NCBI GenBank assembly: GCA_963556195.1
Contig: OY744517.1
Location: forward strand, 86,939,714-87,003,713
Source: Sepiola atlantica
Lineage: Eukaryota; Mollusca; Cephalopoda; Sepiida; Sepiolidae
Length of the DNA stretch: 64,000 nucleotides
Direction: 5' to 3'
Positions 13,262 to 25,365 of this stretch are shown here, in pieces. The notes under the pieces were generated by a model. That model searched no databases and was not told where the DNA came from. It saw only the letters and a list, made by a program, of their open reading frames with translations. A program made the position numbers and the translations under genes. Numbering within the stretch: the stretch's first letter is position 1; each line of letters starts with the position of its first letter.

Positions 13262-13925
13262 AAAACAATTTACGAATTTTCAAAATTTAATTGGAAATTA
13301 AAAAATGTTTTTTTAGAACACTGAAAAATATTTGGCCTACATCACTGACGAAAAATATTCTTTTTATACCTCTTGCTATTAAAGTTATTTCTGTCAATAA
13401 AATAAGCGAATTTTCATCTTTAATTCATATATAAGATACGAGTGTATCATTGCATTGCATAACTGCATTCTCATCTTATTGTGTCATCCTTATTTTATTG
13501 AATCTTTATGTTTCCATTTTTATTGCATCATTGTGTCAGTATTTTATTACGTCATCACATTATCGTTATTTTATTGCATAATTCATGTCATCATTATGGA
13601 GTAGTGCTCATCATAGTTGGACATCTTGGTGGGGTTTCAACAACATGCCACGTGACAAATAGAAATGAATGTCGTCGAAAGCGACGCAGTAATATGTTGG
13701 ACATTCTAAACACAAAATGAAAGCAAAATATAGAACAGTATTAATTTATGAATTTTTAAAAATTGATTGGAAATTTTTTTAATATTTTTTTAGAATACTG
13801 AAAAATATTTGGTCCACATCACTGACGAAAAATATTCTTTTTATACCTTTTGTTATTAAAGTTATTCCGGTCAACAAAATAACCGAATTCTCATCTTTAA
13901 TTCATCTATAAGAAACATTATGGTA
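13262..13925. repeat. Direct repeat pair (13262-13440 and 13742-13925)
   Basis: Two copies of about 180 bp, roughly 85 percent identical, share 'CATCACTGACGAAAAATATT', 'CTTTTTATACC' and 'ATTAAAGTTATT'. They flank about 300 bp of ATTTTATTG-rich sequence. A more distant relative lies at 56,270-56,530 ('AATCACTGATGAATCAG', 'CTACCTTTTGTTATTAAAG'). It may be a transposon with repeated ends; the class is unknown. Confidence 0.6.
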
Positions 13926-14109
13926 ACATAATAATTCATGATCATAAAATCAAACAGTCACATGTCAACTTTTGCTGAAATAGTAAATGAATTAAATTGC
14001 TGTTATTTTAATATACATCCGGATCACTAAATATGGCATTTTGCTTTTTGCATCAAATGTCATGTGCTAAAGAATATTTGACTTTTCTTGTTCGCCCCGT
14101 TTTGGTCGC

Positions 14110-14378
14110 GATCAAAGTGTAGTATCTGTTCCGATGGATATTGCACCACATAGACTGGTATTGTCTTGGCCTTCTTGGCTTGATTTACCCCGTTTTATGG
14201 GTCTGTCCTGTGCAGTTCTAGGAGGTCCACCTTCCCAGGCCTTGCCTCCCCTCTTTGGGGAGGAGTAAGTTTATTGCTTACTGCCTGAGGCGTCCGACTT
14301 CTCGAGCGCTGACTTATCTAATCCCACTTTCCCGACCTTATGTCACATCTTACCACTGTGGGAGGTAGATAAATAACT
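14110..14378 (+). mobile_element. U2-headed SINE, copy 2 (internal deletion)
   Basis: It has the same U2-like head ('GATCAAAGTGTAGTATCTG') and body as the 11.9-kb copy. About 80 bp between 'CTGAGGCG' and the final third is missing, and the tail is shortened to 'GGGAGGTAGATAAATAA'. Confidence 0.8.
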
Positions 14379-15116
14379 TGTTTGCCCCGTTTCCAGTAAA
14401 GTAATCATCTTTTTCGTTTACGGTTTGCATTTGGTTTCAGAACAATCTATACACAAAAGGAAAAAAATATTTTACTTTTTACACTTTTTTTTAACCCTAT
14501 CTAACATGTCCATTTCAATGTTCATCCAAAGTTTGGAGAATTGTCAATTTTTTCATCTTGACCATTTTTCTAATAATTTCGCTCGGTACAACGAGCCTCA
14601 TCAGAGCTTTAAACAAATAAAAAGGTATTAACCATATGTTTGTTTCGTAAGAGTCCTTCCTGGTCTTGTTGAAGTTGACTCCGATGTTGTGTGGACTTAC
14701 GGTGTAATTATGAGAAAATAGTTCAAGATGAAAAAATATGTATTATTTTGATTTTAATAAAAATATCTGCATCTAACACATGGGTTTTTGAATGCATTTT
14801 GCATCTTTCTTTATGTTTGAAATTTTAAAGATGCTTAAAAAAATGAACTTTCCAAAATTATTACCTATTAGCGACCATGCACGATAATACTTGACCCAAC
14901 GAAATAGGGTGGATTTAGAATACATAAGAATACACTTAGATTTTATCTAGATTTTCTAACCTTTTTTCCTATAGGGCACACACACATATACACAGACATT
15001 GAGTTTTATATATATATATATATATATATTATAAGTAGATATATCGAGGTGAATAAATGCGAAAGCTTTTTCATTTATCACTCCTATCTAATAATCAAAA
15101 CGAGTTACTATTATTT
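14379..15116. other. No recognised feature
   Basis: AT-rich; a short (TA)n tract near 15,009-15,030; no coding signal. Confidence 0.5.
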
Positions 15117-16472
15117 CAATCAAGAATACAACATTTTATTTACCTCCCCAGGAGGTTAAGCACAAGGCCAGTTTTATCTTACTCCCACAAGGTAAGATGT
15201 GACCCAAGGTCGGGTTGGGAAAGTGGGACTTGAAAAGCCTGCGCCCGAGAAGGTGAGCACTCTGGCCATTAAAAATTGCCTGGGCAGCCCCGTCGGCATT
15301 CCCCGGTAGGGGCGCCTCAGGCAGTAAGCAATAAAATGACTCCTCCCCAAAGAGGGTGAACCTCCTAGAACTGCACAGGATAGACCCATAGACCGGCGTA
15401 AATCAAGCCCCGAAGGCCAAGACGATACCAGTTTATGAGGTGTAGTATCCATCGGAACAAAGATCAATCAAGAATACAACATTTTATTTACCTCCCCAGG
15501 AGGTTAGGCACAAGGCCAGTTTTATCTTACTCCCACAAGGTAAGATGTGACCCAAGGTCGGGTCTGGAAAGTGGGACTTGAAAAGCCAGCGCCTCAGGCA
15601 GTAAAGTAAGCAATACACTTACTCCTCCCCAAAGAGGGGACGCAAAGCCTGGGAAGGTGAACCTCCTAGAACTGCACAGGACAGACCCATAGACCGGCGT
15701 AAATCAAGCCCCAAAGGCCAAGACGATACCAGTTTATGGGGTGTAGTATCCATCGGAACAAAAACCAATCAAGAATACAACATTTTATTTACCTCCCCAG
15801 GAGGTTAGGCACAAGGCCAGGTTTATCTTACTCCCACAAGTAAGATGTGACTCAAGCTCGGGTCGGAAAGTGGGGTTTGAAAAGCCAGCGCCCGAGAAGG
15901 TGAGCACTCTGGCCATTAAAAATTGCCTGGGCAGCCCTGTCGGCATTCCCCGGTAGGGGCGCCTCAGGCAGTAAGCAATAAACTTACTCCTCCCTAAAGA
16001 GGGGAGGCAAAGCCTGGGAGGGTGGACCTCCTAGAACTGCACAGGACAGACCCATAGACCGGCGTAAATCAAGCCCTGAAGGCCAAGACGATACCAGTTT
16101 ATGGCGTGTATCAACAATACAACATAGTATTTACCTCCCCAGGAGGTTAGGCACAAGGCCAGTTTTATCTTACTCCCACAAGGTAAGATGTGACCCAAGA
16201 TCGGGTCGGGAAAGTAGGACTTGAAAAGCCAGCGCCCGAGAATGTGAGCACTCTGGCCATTAAAAATTGCCTGCGTAGCCCCGTCAGCATTCCCCGGTAG
16301 GGGCGCCTCAGGCAGTAAGCAACAAACTTACTCCTCCCCAAAGAGGGGAGGCAAAGCCTGGGAGGGTGGATCTCCTAGAACTGCACAGGACAGACCCATA
16401 GACCGGCGTAAATCAAGCCCCGAAGGCCAAGACGATACCAGTTTATGGTGGGTATCAATCAACAATACAACA
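15117..16472 (-). mobile_element. Head-to-tail array of four U2-body SINEs
   Basis: Four minus-strand copies occupy about 15,137-15,464, 15,485-15,765, 15,786-16,109 and 16,126-16,456. Before, between and after them stands the same short host sequence 'CAATCAAGAATACAACA' or a close variant, at 15,117, 15,465, 15,766, 16,110 and 16,453. This is what unequal crossing-over through the target duplication of one SINE insertion would leave. The heads are shortened or altered relative to the 11.9-kb copy ('GTTCCGATGGATACTAC' retained, most of the U2-like part lost). Copy 2 lacks about 50 bp of body. Confidence 0.85.
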
Positions 16473-17040
16473 TAAAGAGTTGATATGCTGTATATATAGT
16501 GCAGATAGACGATTAAGAGAGAACCTTTTGACTGCCTTATTAGCATAACTATTTTTTTAACTGTTCATAATTAATGAACATTTGATATTATTAATTTGGA
16601 ATTGCATTTGCTTATGGTTGTTATCTATATGCAATAGTTTCGTCCATATTAACAGTAATTACTTAAAATTATTTAATAAATAACTCGGAAAAATAACTAA
16701 TTCACCTTAAGTTTAACTCTATGCGCTCACTGATGACCTTATCGAAAATCGAGCGAGACATAAACGAGAATAGAAATGAAAGGTGAGAGAGAGTGTGGCT
16801 GTCTCGCTCGCTTTCTCTCTGATCCCTTTCTATCGCCCTCTTTTTTTCAGTTTTTACATTTTCCCTGAAAGATAAATAAATAACTTTTTTATTAGTAAAG
16901 TTAATGCGTTTATTGTAAAGTTAAACAGCAAACTTATTGTGTAATGCTTACAAAGGCCTCATCACTATTCTGGTTGACAAATAAAAATAATAGTTTAATA
17001 GCAGTGTGATCCGTCCCACTTACAAAAACTATTGATTCGT
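16473..17040. other. No recognised feature
   Basis: AT-rich with one CT/GA-rich patch near 16,780-16,830; no domain. Confidence 0.5.
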
Positions 17041-17437
17041 ATTTTGGTATGATTGTAGATTAACATCCTTCGCGAAATTAACCCCAATCCACCCCAAATG
17101 TTGTAGGATATCACGTGAGAACACGCTGAAAAACTTCACGGAAAGATGAAAATAAATAAAAGTATTATTTTGGAATTTAAAGTGGGGGAAATTTTTTGTA
17201 TAAAAATTTAAAGTAAAATGATCCCCATTTTGAGGGCCAGTTTTAGGGCAGTTAATTAAATTAATTTTTTCTATAGGAATTAAATCCGCTGCGTTTTTTT
17301 TTTATGGGGGGGGCTACTTTTTTAGGCGATTACATGTTGTTTTATGAGCTTGCCAATCGGACTTAGGGTTAGTCGTAAAAACTTTTGGTAAGTTCCCTAA
17401 AAAGATAGAATGGCCCGGAAATTAAGAACATAGTACG

Positions 17438-17509
<72 letters not shown>

Positions 17510-17536
17510 GGATCAGTTGTGTACTAGGGGATCAGT

Positions 17537-17628
<92 letters not shown>

Positions 17629-18480
17629 ACTGATCCCACAATAAGTTCTAAAATATTTGTTTTTCTTTATCTCAGTTTTCCACGGTGTTAACATGCAATC
17701 GCCTAAAAAAAGGAAGAATGTCATTTTTTCGGGGGCGGGAGGGGGGGGATATCGGAGGATGTTAATCTGCAAATTTACCCATATTTAATTATTTTAAATC
17801 GTATACATTTTTTTAACTATACATCCTTTTTTAATTTAAATTTTAACAAATTAATCTTAGCTGTGTTTACTCTTCTTGTGAAAATTGAATATAAAACTTT
17901 AAAATTATCTAACTAATTAAATCCATTATTTTTATGGTATAAATAAAAATATTAAAAGTTTGGATATTATTGTAGAGTAACACCCATCTCCCAATAAAAT
18001 GTGATTCTACTTTTTTTAGGGTATTCACACGTAATTGCCTAAAAAAGTAGAATCTCATTTTATCGGGAGATGGGTGTTCATCTACAATAATATCCAAACT
18101 TTTAATGTTTTTATTTATATCATAAAAATAAGGTGATTACGTGTGAATACCCTACAAAAACTGTCGGAAAGAGAAACAACAAAAAATGATTTAGAATTTT
18201 GACTGGGGGATTAGTTTCGCAAATAAATTTAACGTAAAATGATCAATTTTCTAGCCATTCTAGAGTTTTATTATAGCAGTTAACCATTTTTTGCAATTGG
18301 AGATGAATTCTGTACGTTATTGTTTTGCTGCAGTTTTACGACCTTGCAATCAACTTAGGATTAGTGCTAAAAAATATATTAGTTAACTGCCCTAATAATT
18401 TAGAATGACAGTAAAAAGAAGAATCTCATTTTTTTAGGGGGTGTAATTTAGCTGAGTGTGTTAATCTACACATTTACGAA
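17041..18480. repeat. Repeat cluster: diverged direct copies and a 200-bp palindrome
   Basis: Segments 17,100-17,420 and 18,165-18,410 are diverged direct copies ('GTAAAATGATC', 'GGACTTAGGGTTAGT' versus 'CAACTTAGGATTAGT'). Between them, 17,929-18,130 is a near-perfect palindrome with arms of about 93 bp around the loop 'GTATTCACACGTAATTG'. Its inner stem reads 'CTAAAAAAGTAGAATCTCAT' and its outer stem includes 'GGATATTATTGTAGA'. 'GTTAATCTAC'-like ends recur at 17,055, 17,760 and 18,460. This fits a foldback transposon family with nested insertions. Confidence 0.65.
17438..17627. repeat. Two long (TA)n tracts around a GGGATCAGTTGT motif
   Basis: Pure TA runs at about 17,438-17,507 and 17,541-17,626 are separated by two copies of 'GGGGATCAGTTGT'. 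The inverted copy 'CAACTGATCCC' follows the second run, so the second run sits inside a small inverted repeat. Confidence 0.9.
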
Positions 18481-18604
18481 AGTTAGTTGTTAAAATTTTG
18501 GAATTCTCTGAATAAAATTATTTTTTTCTAATTAACGGCCTCCCATCGTAATTAATTGCTGCCTGGAGGGCGGGTAGGTTTTGCTAGTGTTTAATAAATT
18601 CAGA

Positions 18605-19175
18605 GGTATCATCATAAGCATCATCACCATCATCATATTCGGTTTAACGTATGTTTTACATGCTGGCATGCATGGGACGGCATTTAAAAATTGGCTTCCT
18701 ATTAACTGAACCTGCTACCTAAACTGTCCTACATCTACTAACTCAGGAAATCTCATCCATTCTTTCAATGTGGTCATACTATCAAAGTCTCTGCTCCTGC
18801 ACACATCTCCCTATACCGTCCAGATTTAATCTTCCACTGAGATCATCAGAACTAAGCCTGTCGTTAAGACTCGCATTACACATCCATATCATTCTCATAT
18901 CATTTCCCTTGATGCAACGCATCTCCTCAACCCTTACTGACCAGGTTTCATTTCCATACATCATCACACTGCGTACACATGCTTGATAGACTCTCCCCTT
19001 GGTCGACAGTGGTAATGCTCTGCTGGTTAGTAATGACAGAAGTTCCTTGAACTTACTCCATCCACTTCTTATTCTTTCAATCACACTAGCACCTGCTCCA
19101 CCTTGTACCCCAATTGTATCAGCAAGGTAACAAAACTTCTCGACAACGTCAATAGCTTCGCAAGCCAGCATTTTA
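18605..19175 (-). pseudogene. LINE family B: C-terminal region plus 3' tail
   Basis: The minus-strand frame encodes about 129 residues with 'FCYLADTIG', 'VIERIRSGWSKFKELL' and 'YQACVRSVMMYGNETW', the conserved post-RT region of a LINE family common in cephalopod and other invertebrate genomes. The element continues 3' (lower coordinates) into an untranslated tail with 'GTTTAACG' and a (GAT)n-type end (CATCAT on the plus strand near 18,620). It is truncated at the 5' end near 19,175, where a palindrome begins. The same region of a sister copy lies at 42.5-43.2 kb on the plus strand. Confidence 0.85.
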
Positions 19176-19230
19176 TTTCTCCCTCCTCGTGGACAAAGTG
19201 TCCAAAAGGGGGAAGAAATAAAACGCTAAG
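19168..19230. repeat. 62-bp palindrome at LINE truncation point
   Basis: The arms 'AGCATTTTATTTCTCCCTCC' and 'GGGGGAAGAAATAAAACGCT' are inverted copies around 'TGGACAAAGTGTCCA', itself a perfect inverted repeat. It could form a long hairpin; the origin is unknown. Confidence 0.7.
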
Positions 19231-19639
19231 TTGAAATCTATCTTTATATATTACTTTTAGCAGCTAAAATTAAAAATAATCTCATTTCACATAAAAACTT
19301 AAAGACTCTTACCAATTAAGACATTGTAATTGATATAAATGATGACAACATGTCTATAAAATCTATACTAAAAAAAATGGGAAAGAGAAAAAAATTCTGC
19401 AACGATGGAACAATTTAGATCTGATGAGCAACACCGGAGACAATTGCGAATTGTCTTGGCTTTACGAGCGCCTCTCTATCGCTATCATTCGTGGAAACGC
19501 CTTGAGTCTGCTCTCGGCCTGCCAAGTCAGCCGGATATTCGAAGAAAAGTATGAACTGTGATAAAATTATATATAAGGAATCAGGATTTCTCGATATTGA
19601 ACTAAATGCCCAAGTGACTAATAAGAGATTTATTAAATA

Positions 19640-20966
19640 CTAGACCACCCGTGACCCGTTGGGTCAGTTTGTTATATTAGCTATGGAATTCATGTATGAG
19701 CGTGACACTTGTGGCATAAAGAAAATAGGTTTTTTTTTCATAACAGAAGCATTTCTATGAAAGTATATTAAAATGAAAAAAAGAATATAGGTAGATTTCT
19801 ATGAGTCGTTCTGTTTATTATAATTGTTTTGTTTTTTTTGGATGTAATATGTGTAAAACATATGATTCAAATATTTGCTGTTTAAAAAACAACAAAAGGA
19901 AACACTATTTAATGTAATAGAAATGTGTGCATTTACCGATTCAGCTTTCTCGCGTACGTAACGAAAACAGAGGGAGTAGGAGTGGTGAAATCTATGAGAG
20001 GGAAAGTGGGAGGTGGTTTTTTTTACATAACAGAAGCATTTCTATGAAAGTATATTAAAATGAAAAAAGAATATAGATAGATTTCTATGAGTCGTTCTGT
20101 TTATTATAATTGTTTTTTTTTTTGGATGTAATATGTGTAAAACATATGATTCAAATATTTGCTGTTTAAAAAACAACAAAAGGAAACACTATTTAATGTA
20201 ATAGAAATGTGTGCATTTACCGATTCAGCTTTCTCGCGTACGTAACGAAAACAGAGGGAGTAGGAGTGGTGAAATCTATGAGAGGGAAAGTGGGAGGTGG
20301 TTTTTTTTACATAACAGAAGCATTTCTATGAAAGTATATTAAAATGAAAAAAGAATATAGATAGATTTCTATGAGTCGTTCTGTTTATTATAATTGTTTT
20401 TTTTTTGGGATGTAATATGTGTAAAACATATGATTCAAATATTTGCTGTTTAAAAAACAACAAAAGGAAACACTATTTAATGTAATAGAAATGTGTGCAT
20501 TTACCGATTCAGCTTTCTCGCGTACGTAACGAAAACAGAGGGAGTAGGAGTGGTGAAATCTATGAGAGGGAAAGTGGGAGGTGATTTCGTTCACCGATCG
20601 CTAGTATCGCTGATATTAATAATGATTGTTGTTGTTTTGTTGGTTTGTTTTTGTTTTTTAAAAGGGAGGAGGTTTTTTGAAACTGCGACAGACTTTACGA
20701 AGTGCTCCCGTTGAATGTTTTTAGTCGTGAAGAAAACAAAAAAACTATTTGATGAAATTAAATGAAATTGTTTATATTAAAAGCGATATAAAAATTTCCA
20801 GAATGAAAAATTTCATGCGTTCGTTAATCATAATAGAGATTAACGGAATTGGAATAACAGATTGAAGACGATGCTATTTACGCATGCGCAACCGGATGTT
20901 GAAAACCGGAAAGCTGAAAGCTGATTGCAAACATACAAGACCAATAGAGTTTTAGTATTATATAGA
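19640..20966 (-). mobile_element. Helitron-like non-autonomous element
   Basis: In element orientation it starts TCTATATAATAC after a host A. It ends with the hairpin 'GACCCAACGGGTC', then 'ACGGGTGGTCTAG' before a host T. A 5' TC, a 3' CTAG with a GC-rich hairpin just upstream, and insertion between A and T are the Helitron signatures. The length is 1327 bp, with no Rep/helicase frame. The 3' hairpin is shared with the elements ending at 36,533 and 51,483. Confidence 0.7.
19735..20584. repeat. Three tandem copies of a 280-bp unit inside the Helitron-like element
   Basis: The unit runs from 'AACAGAAGCATTTCTATGAA' to 'GAGGGAAAGTGGGAGGTG' and occurs three times (starting near 19,742, 20,030 and 20,311). 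Copies differ only in T-run length and a few substitutions, so the triplication is recent. Confidence 0.9.
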
Positions 20967-21693
20967 TTTATTGAATTATTAATCTTATAGTTTAATTTTT
21001 CACCGAATGGATTAGTTTAATATATTTGTTTCTTATTTTTTTTATTTGTGATTGAATAAAAGTTACCCCCCTTAAAAGCAAAAAACATATTTATATCTTA
21101 TTATTCTTTTCGTCTCAATTAAAAAAAAATGATATCTTATTCTTTTCATCTCAATTCAAAAAAGAAAAAGTATATCTTATTCTCTTCATCTCAATTAAAA
21201 AAAATATATATCTTATTCTTTTCGTCTAAATTCCCAACGAGACTCAAGAAAAAGACACTTGTCTGTTTTCATTTTATTCATAATTTTTGTATTCTACGAA
21301 ATTATAAAATTGATTAAATATAAATTCTTACATGTGAATACGCCATCACTTATACTATGAACGTAAAATATTTACCAGCACTTGTTTGTGTGTAGACATG
21401 AAATGATATTCCAAGATTTATATTAAGTTTCCACAATGACCTAAATTAGGAAGAACTGCATGTGTGTAATTCTTATTAGTATGTATGACAGAAAATTGAA
21501 TTTGAATTCCAACCGAGATTGTATATATTTATTCAGCACTATGGTACCTTTGAGAAAAGAATAAATCAACACCATCAGATACTAAGATAAGAATATTTTG
21601 CCGTCGACTTAGTTTGACGGTTGACAAAGTCTATGAGGATATCAAGTCGTCTGAGTACCGGCGAGTTAATAATAAGAGCATGTCAACAAAACA
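20967..21693. other. AT-rich; small tandem repeat at 21,091-21,228
   Basis: About four degenerate copies of a 40-50 bp unit contain 'TATCTTATTCTTTTCATCTC' followed by an A-run. The rest shows nothing recognisable. Confidence 0.6.
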
Positions 21694-23517
21694 AATAATG
21701 TTACACTCATTTCTAACATAAATAGTATTACACTCATTTCTACAATAAATAGCGTTACACTCATTTCTAACATAAATAGTGTTACACTCATTTCTAACAT
21801 AAATAGAATTACACTCATTTCTAACATAAATAGTGTTACACTCATTTCTAACATAAATAGTGTTACACTCATTTCTAATATAATTTATTTACATTCATTT
21901 CTAACATAAATAGTATTACACTCATTTCAAACATAAATAGTGTTACACTCATTTCTAACATAAATAGTATTACACTCATTTCTAACATAAATAGTGTTAC
22001 ACTCATTTCTAACATAAATAGTATTACACTCATTTCTAACATAAATAGCGTTACACTGATTTCTAACATAAATAGTATTAAACTCATTTCTAACATAAAT
22101 AGTGTTACACTCATTTCTAACATAAATAGTGTTACACTCATTTCTAACATAAATAGTATTGCACTCATTTCTAACATAAATAGTGTTACACTCATTTCTA
22201 ACATAGCGTTACACTCATTTCTAACATAAATAGTGTTACACTTATTTCTAACATAACTAGTGTTACACTCATTTCTAACATAAATAGTGTTACACTCAAT
22301 TCTAACATAAATAGTGTTACACTCATTTCTAACATAAATAGTGTTACACTCATTTCTAATATAATTTATTTACATTCATTTCTAACATAAATAGTATTAC
22401 ACTCATTTCTAACATAAATAGTGTTACACTCATTTCTAATATAATTTATTTACATTCATTTCTAACATAAATAGTATTACACTCATTTCAAACATAAATA
22501 GTGTTACACTCATTTCTAACATAAATAGTATTACACTCATTTCTAACATAAATAGTGTTACACTCATTTCTAACATAAATAGTATTACACTCATTTCTAA
22601 CATAAATAGCGTTACACTGATTTCTAACATAAATAGTATTAAACTCATTTCTAACATAAATAGTGTTACACTCATTTCTAACATAAATAGTGTTACACTC
22701 ATTTCTAACATAAATAGTATTGCACTCATTTCTAACATAAATAGTGTTACACTCATTTCTAACATAGCGTTACACTCATTTCTAACATAAATAGTGTTAC
22801 ACTTATTTCTAACATAACTAGTGTTACACTCATTTCTAACATAAATAGTGTTACACTCAATTCTAACATAAATAGTGTTACACTCATTTCTAACATAAAT
22901 AGTGTTACACTCATTTCTAACACAAAATGTATTAAACTGATTTCTAACATAAATAGTATTACACTAATTTTTAACATAAATAGTATTACACTAATTTCTA
23001 ACATAAATAGTCTTACACTCATTTCTAACATAAATAGTGTTACACTCATTTCTAACATGAATAGAATTACACTCATTTCTAACATAAATAGTGTTACACT
23101 CATTTCTAACATAAATAGTGTTGCACTCATTTCTAACATAAATAGAATTACACTCATTTCTAACATAACTGGTGTTACACTCATTTCTAACATAAATAGT
23201 GTTACACTTATTTCTAAAATAAATAGCGTTACACTCATTTCTAACATAAATAGTGTTACACTCATTTCTAACATAAATAGAATTACACTCATTTCTAACA
23301 TAAATAGTATTACACTCATGTCTAACAGAAATAGTATTACATTCATTTCTAACATAAATAGTATTACACTCATTTCTTACATAAAAAGCGTTACACTCAT
23401 TTTAACATAAATAGTAGTACACACATTTCTAACATAAATAGTGTTACACTCATTTCTAACATAAATAGCGTTACACTCATTTCTAACATAAATAGTATTA
23501 CACTCATTTCTAACATA
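21694..23517. repeat. 27-bp minisatellite, about 67 units
   Basis: The unit is 'CATAAATAGTGTTACACTCA' plus 'TTTCTAA'. Because 27 is divisible by three and the unit lacks stops in some frames, long artificial frames appear ('MLEMSVTLF' repeated on the minus strand). A block of about 480 bp beginning at 21,877 recurs almost exactly at 22,438 (offset 561 bp), so higher-order duplication has occurred. The variant 'AATATAATTTATTTACATTC' marks unit boundaries at about 21,878, 22,358 and 22,438. Confidence 0.95.
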
Positions 23518-24440
23518 AGCCAGTAATATTATCATATTTTCCATAAAAAAATATACTGATATGAGAGACATGTGTCTGTTTTGTCTAACTACTTTTAGGT
23601 TATGAGACCTAAGTATGTGAAATTTGGTAAGAAAGGCCTCCTACCTATGCAGATTGTCTAAAGGCTATATATATTTTCTTCTAAGCAATTCTTTTCTTTA
23701 CATCTGATTTTAAATTAGATACAAACCGGAGATAAATGTCACCAAAAATACACATTCTCAGAATTTGAGATTTTTCTTTCATTTTAAGTTTTATTACAGC
23801 ATAACTTCAGTTATATAAGATCTACTTTTATACACGTTTCAACACAACAGTATGCTTTTGATTGACGTGAAATATAAATATTTGAAGATCTGACCTCTTG
23901 CACTTATTAACCGGTAAACGTTCGTATTAAGCACTCATCTTGGGACTAGTGTTGAATATTAGTAGGTATCTCAGCCAGTAGATAGATACAATTATGTTAT
24001 ACAGATGTGAGCAATAAACGAGATGTATTGTAGACAGGGGGTCAATAGAGATCAGGCAAGTGATCTTTAGGGAAATCTGTTCTGCATGGAAATGATAAGT
24101 TATGGGGAAAGAAAGTCAAATGATTATTTGAGAAGGGAGCAGTTGCAATCTTGAGTCGGCATGGAAACTTTGTTAGAGTGAGCTAAGCATATTTGGAAAT
24201 AATTAAAGCCATGTGCTTATATAGTAAGTCTCTGTCTTTGTTCTCTTCTGTCTATCGCCTCCACTATATCATCACGTTGCGTCCGACTGAATAGATATTC
24301 CTCTTGGAAAAGATCTTGTGTCATATTAATTAACTCATGAATTGGATCCTCCTCCTGATCGAAATAGATGCTCAACAGTGTGACTTTTGAGCATTCAAGT
24401 CGACGACAAATACTATTTCTCTACTATTGCAAATTCGTCC
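23518..24440 (+). repeat. Mostly unannotated; interspersed repeat at about 23,985-24,330
   Basis: The part around 24,190-24,300 ('GCCATGTGCTTATATAGTAA', 'GTCTCTGTCT', 'TGAATAGATATTCC') has a relative at 52,965-53,200 ('GCCATATGCTTTTACAATAA', 'GTTGAATAAATCATTCC'). It has the look of an LTR end with a polyadenylation signal, but termini and target duplication were not found. Confidence 0.4.
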
Positions 24441-24449
24441 AACATACAA

Positions 24450-25090
24450 AGCAGCTTTTTCACGTCTTTATTGACTTAGAAAAGGCCTTTGACAAGGTGC
24501 AAAGTAAAGCTATCCTCTGAGGTTTCAAATGCCAACTTGTTCCCGAGCAACTACTGAATGCAGTTTCCAGACTCTACTGCAAACGACCACGGCCGTGAGT
24601 TTTGCTGTGTACTCTCTAAACTCCTAGGAATAAAGGTATGAATGCACCAGGGGTCAGTACCTAGCCTACTCCTGTTTATAATCATCTCTGATGAGCTGAC
24701 AAAAACCTTGCAGAAGTGGTGTTCTGTGGGAGGTTCAGTATGCAGATGATATTGTTATCAGTCCACTCTGTATAACAGAAGGGAGTACAACATTTAACAG
24801 GTGGAAATCAGCACTCGAAAGGGGTGGCTTCAGGGTTTATATGACAAAGACGGAGTATATTATATCTGATGCTAAAAAGATTGTATCTGTCTCACAAGGC
24901 AAATACCCATGCAGCATCTGTAAGCTTGGAACTTGCTCGAACTTCATCAAATGCAGAATATACAACTAATGGTATCACAAAAAGTGCTCCAATCTGCTGG
25001 TGCTACGTGTAAGAGATGTGGCTAATTTCATTTGCAGCACCTCAGTCCAGCAGGATAACTACCACATGCATGCAAGGCGACAGGTGAGGA
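24450..25090 (+). pseudogene. LINE family B: reverse transcriptase fragment
   Basis: It encodes 'FIDLEKAFDKV' (24,467-24,499), the RT motif that carries the first catalytic aspartate, and then 'HQGSVPSLL'. The 'VQYADDIVI' block with the YADD catalytic box lies at about 24,733-24,759. Downstream is a cysteine-rich part with 'YPCSIC' and 'YHKKC', a zinc-finger-like region characteristic of this family. Motifs lie in different frames and stops interrupt, so it is dead. It is the region upstream of the C-terminal segments seen at 18.8-19.2 kb and 42.5-43.1 kb, but is not joined to them. Confidence 0.85.
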
Positions 25091-25099
25091 AATAAGGTA

Positions 25100-25363
25100 T
25101 GATTTTGAATTATGATGACTTAACTGTTAACTACTAATGACAAAAATTAATAAGCAATGATTGATATGCGACACTATTATTTCAGTTAGTTGAATACATA
25201 GTTTGAACATTTTCTGTATGCCTGATCTCAATTGACCCATGTCTTGAATACACCCGGTTCGTGGCTTATTGTATAATTTGTTTTTGCTACAATATGGTTT
25301 GGTTGTTTCAAGCTACGTTTTTTAAAAAAAATCCTTTTGGTTATTTCATACAAAAACGAAATA
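25100..25363. other. No recognised feature
   Basis: AT-rich spacer before the mariner element. Confidence 0.5.
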
Positions 25364-25365
25364 TA

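Noticed and set aside
15174..16546. Minus frames of 97 and 72 codons with 'SWPSGLDLRRSMGLSCAV'
   Set aside because: They are translations of the SINE body; other SINE copies give the same peptide, broken at different places.
21666..23571. Long frames with 'MLEMSVTLF' or 'ISNINSVTL' repeats on both strands
   Set aside because: They are translations of the 27-bp minisatellite. The unit length is a multiple of three, so several frames stay open; no start context or domain.
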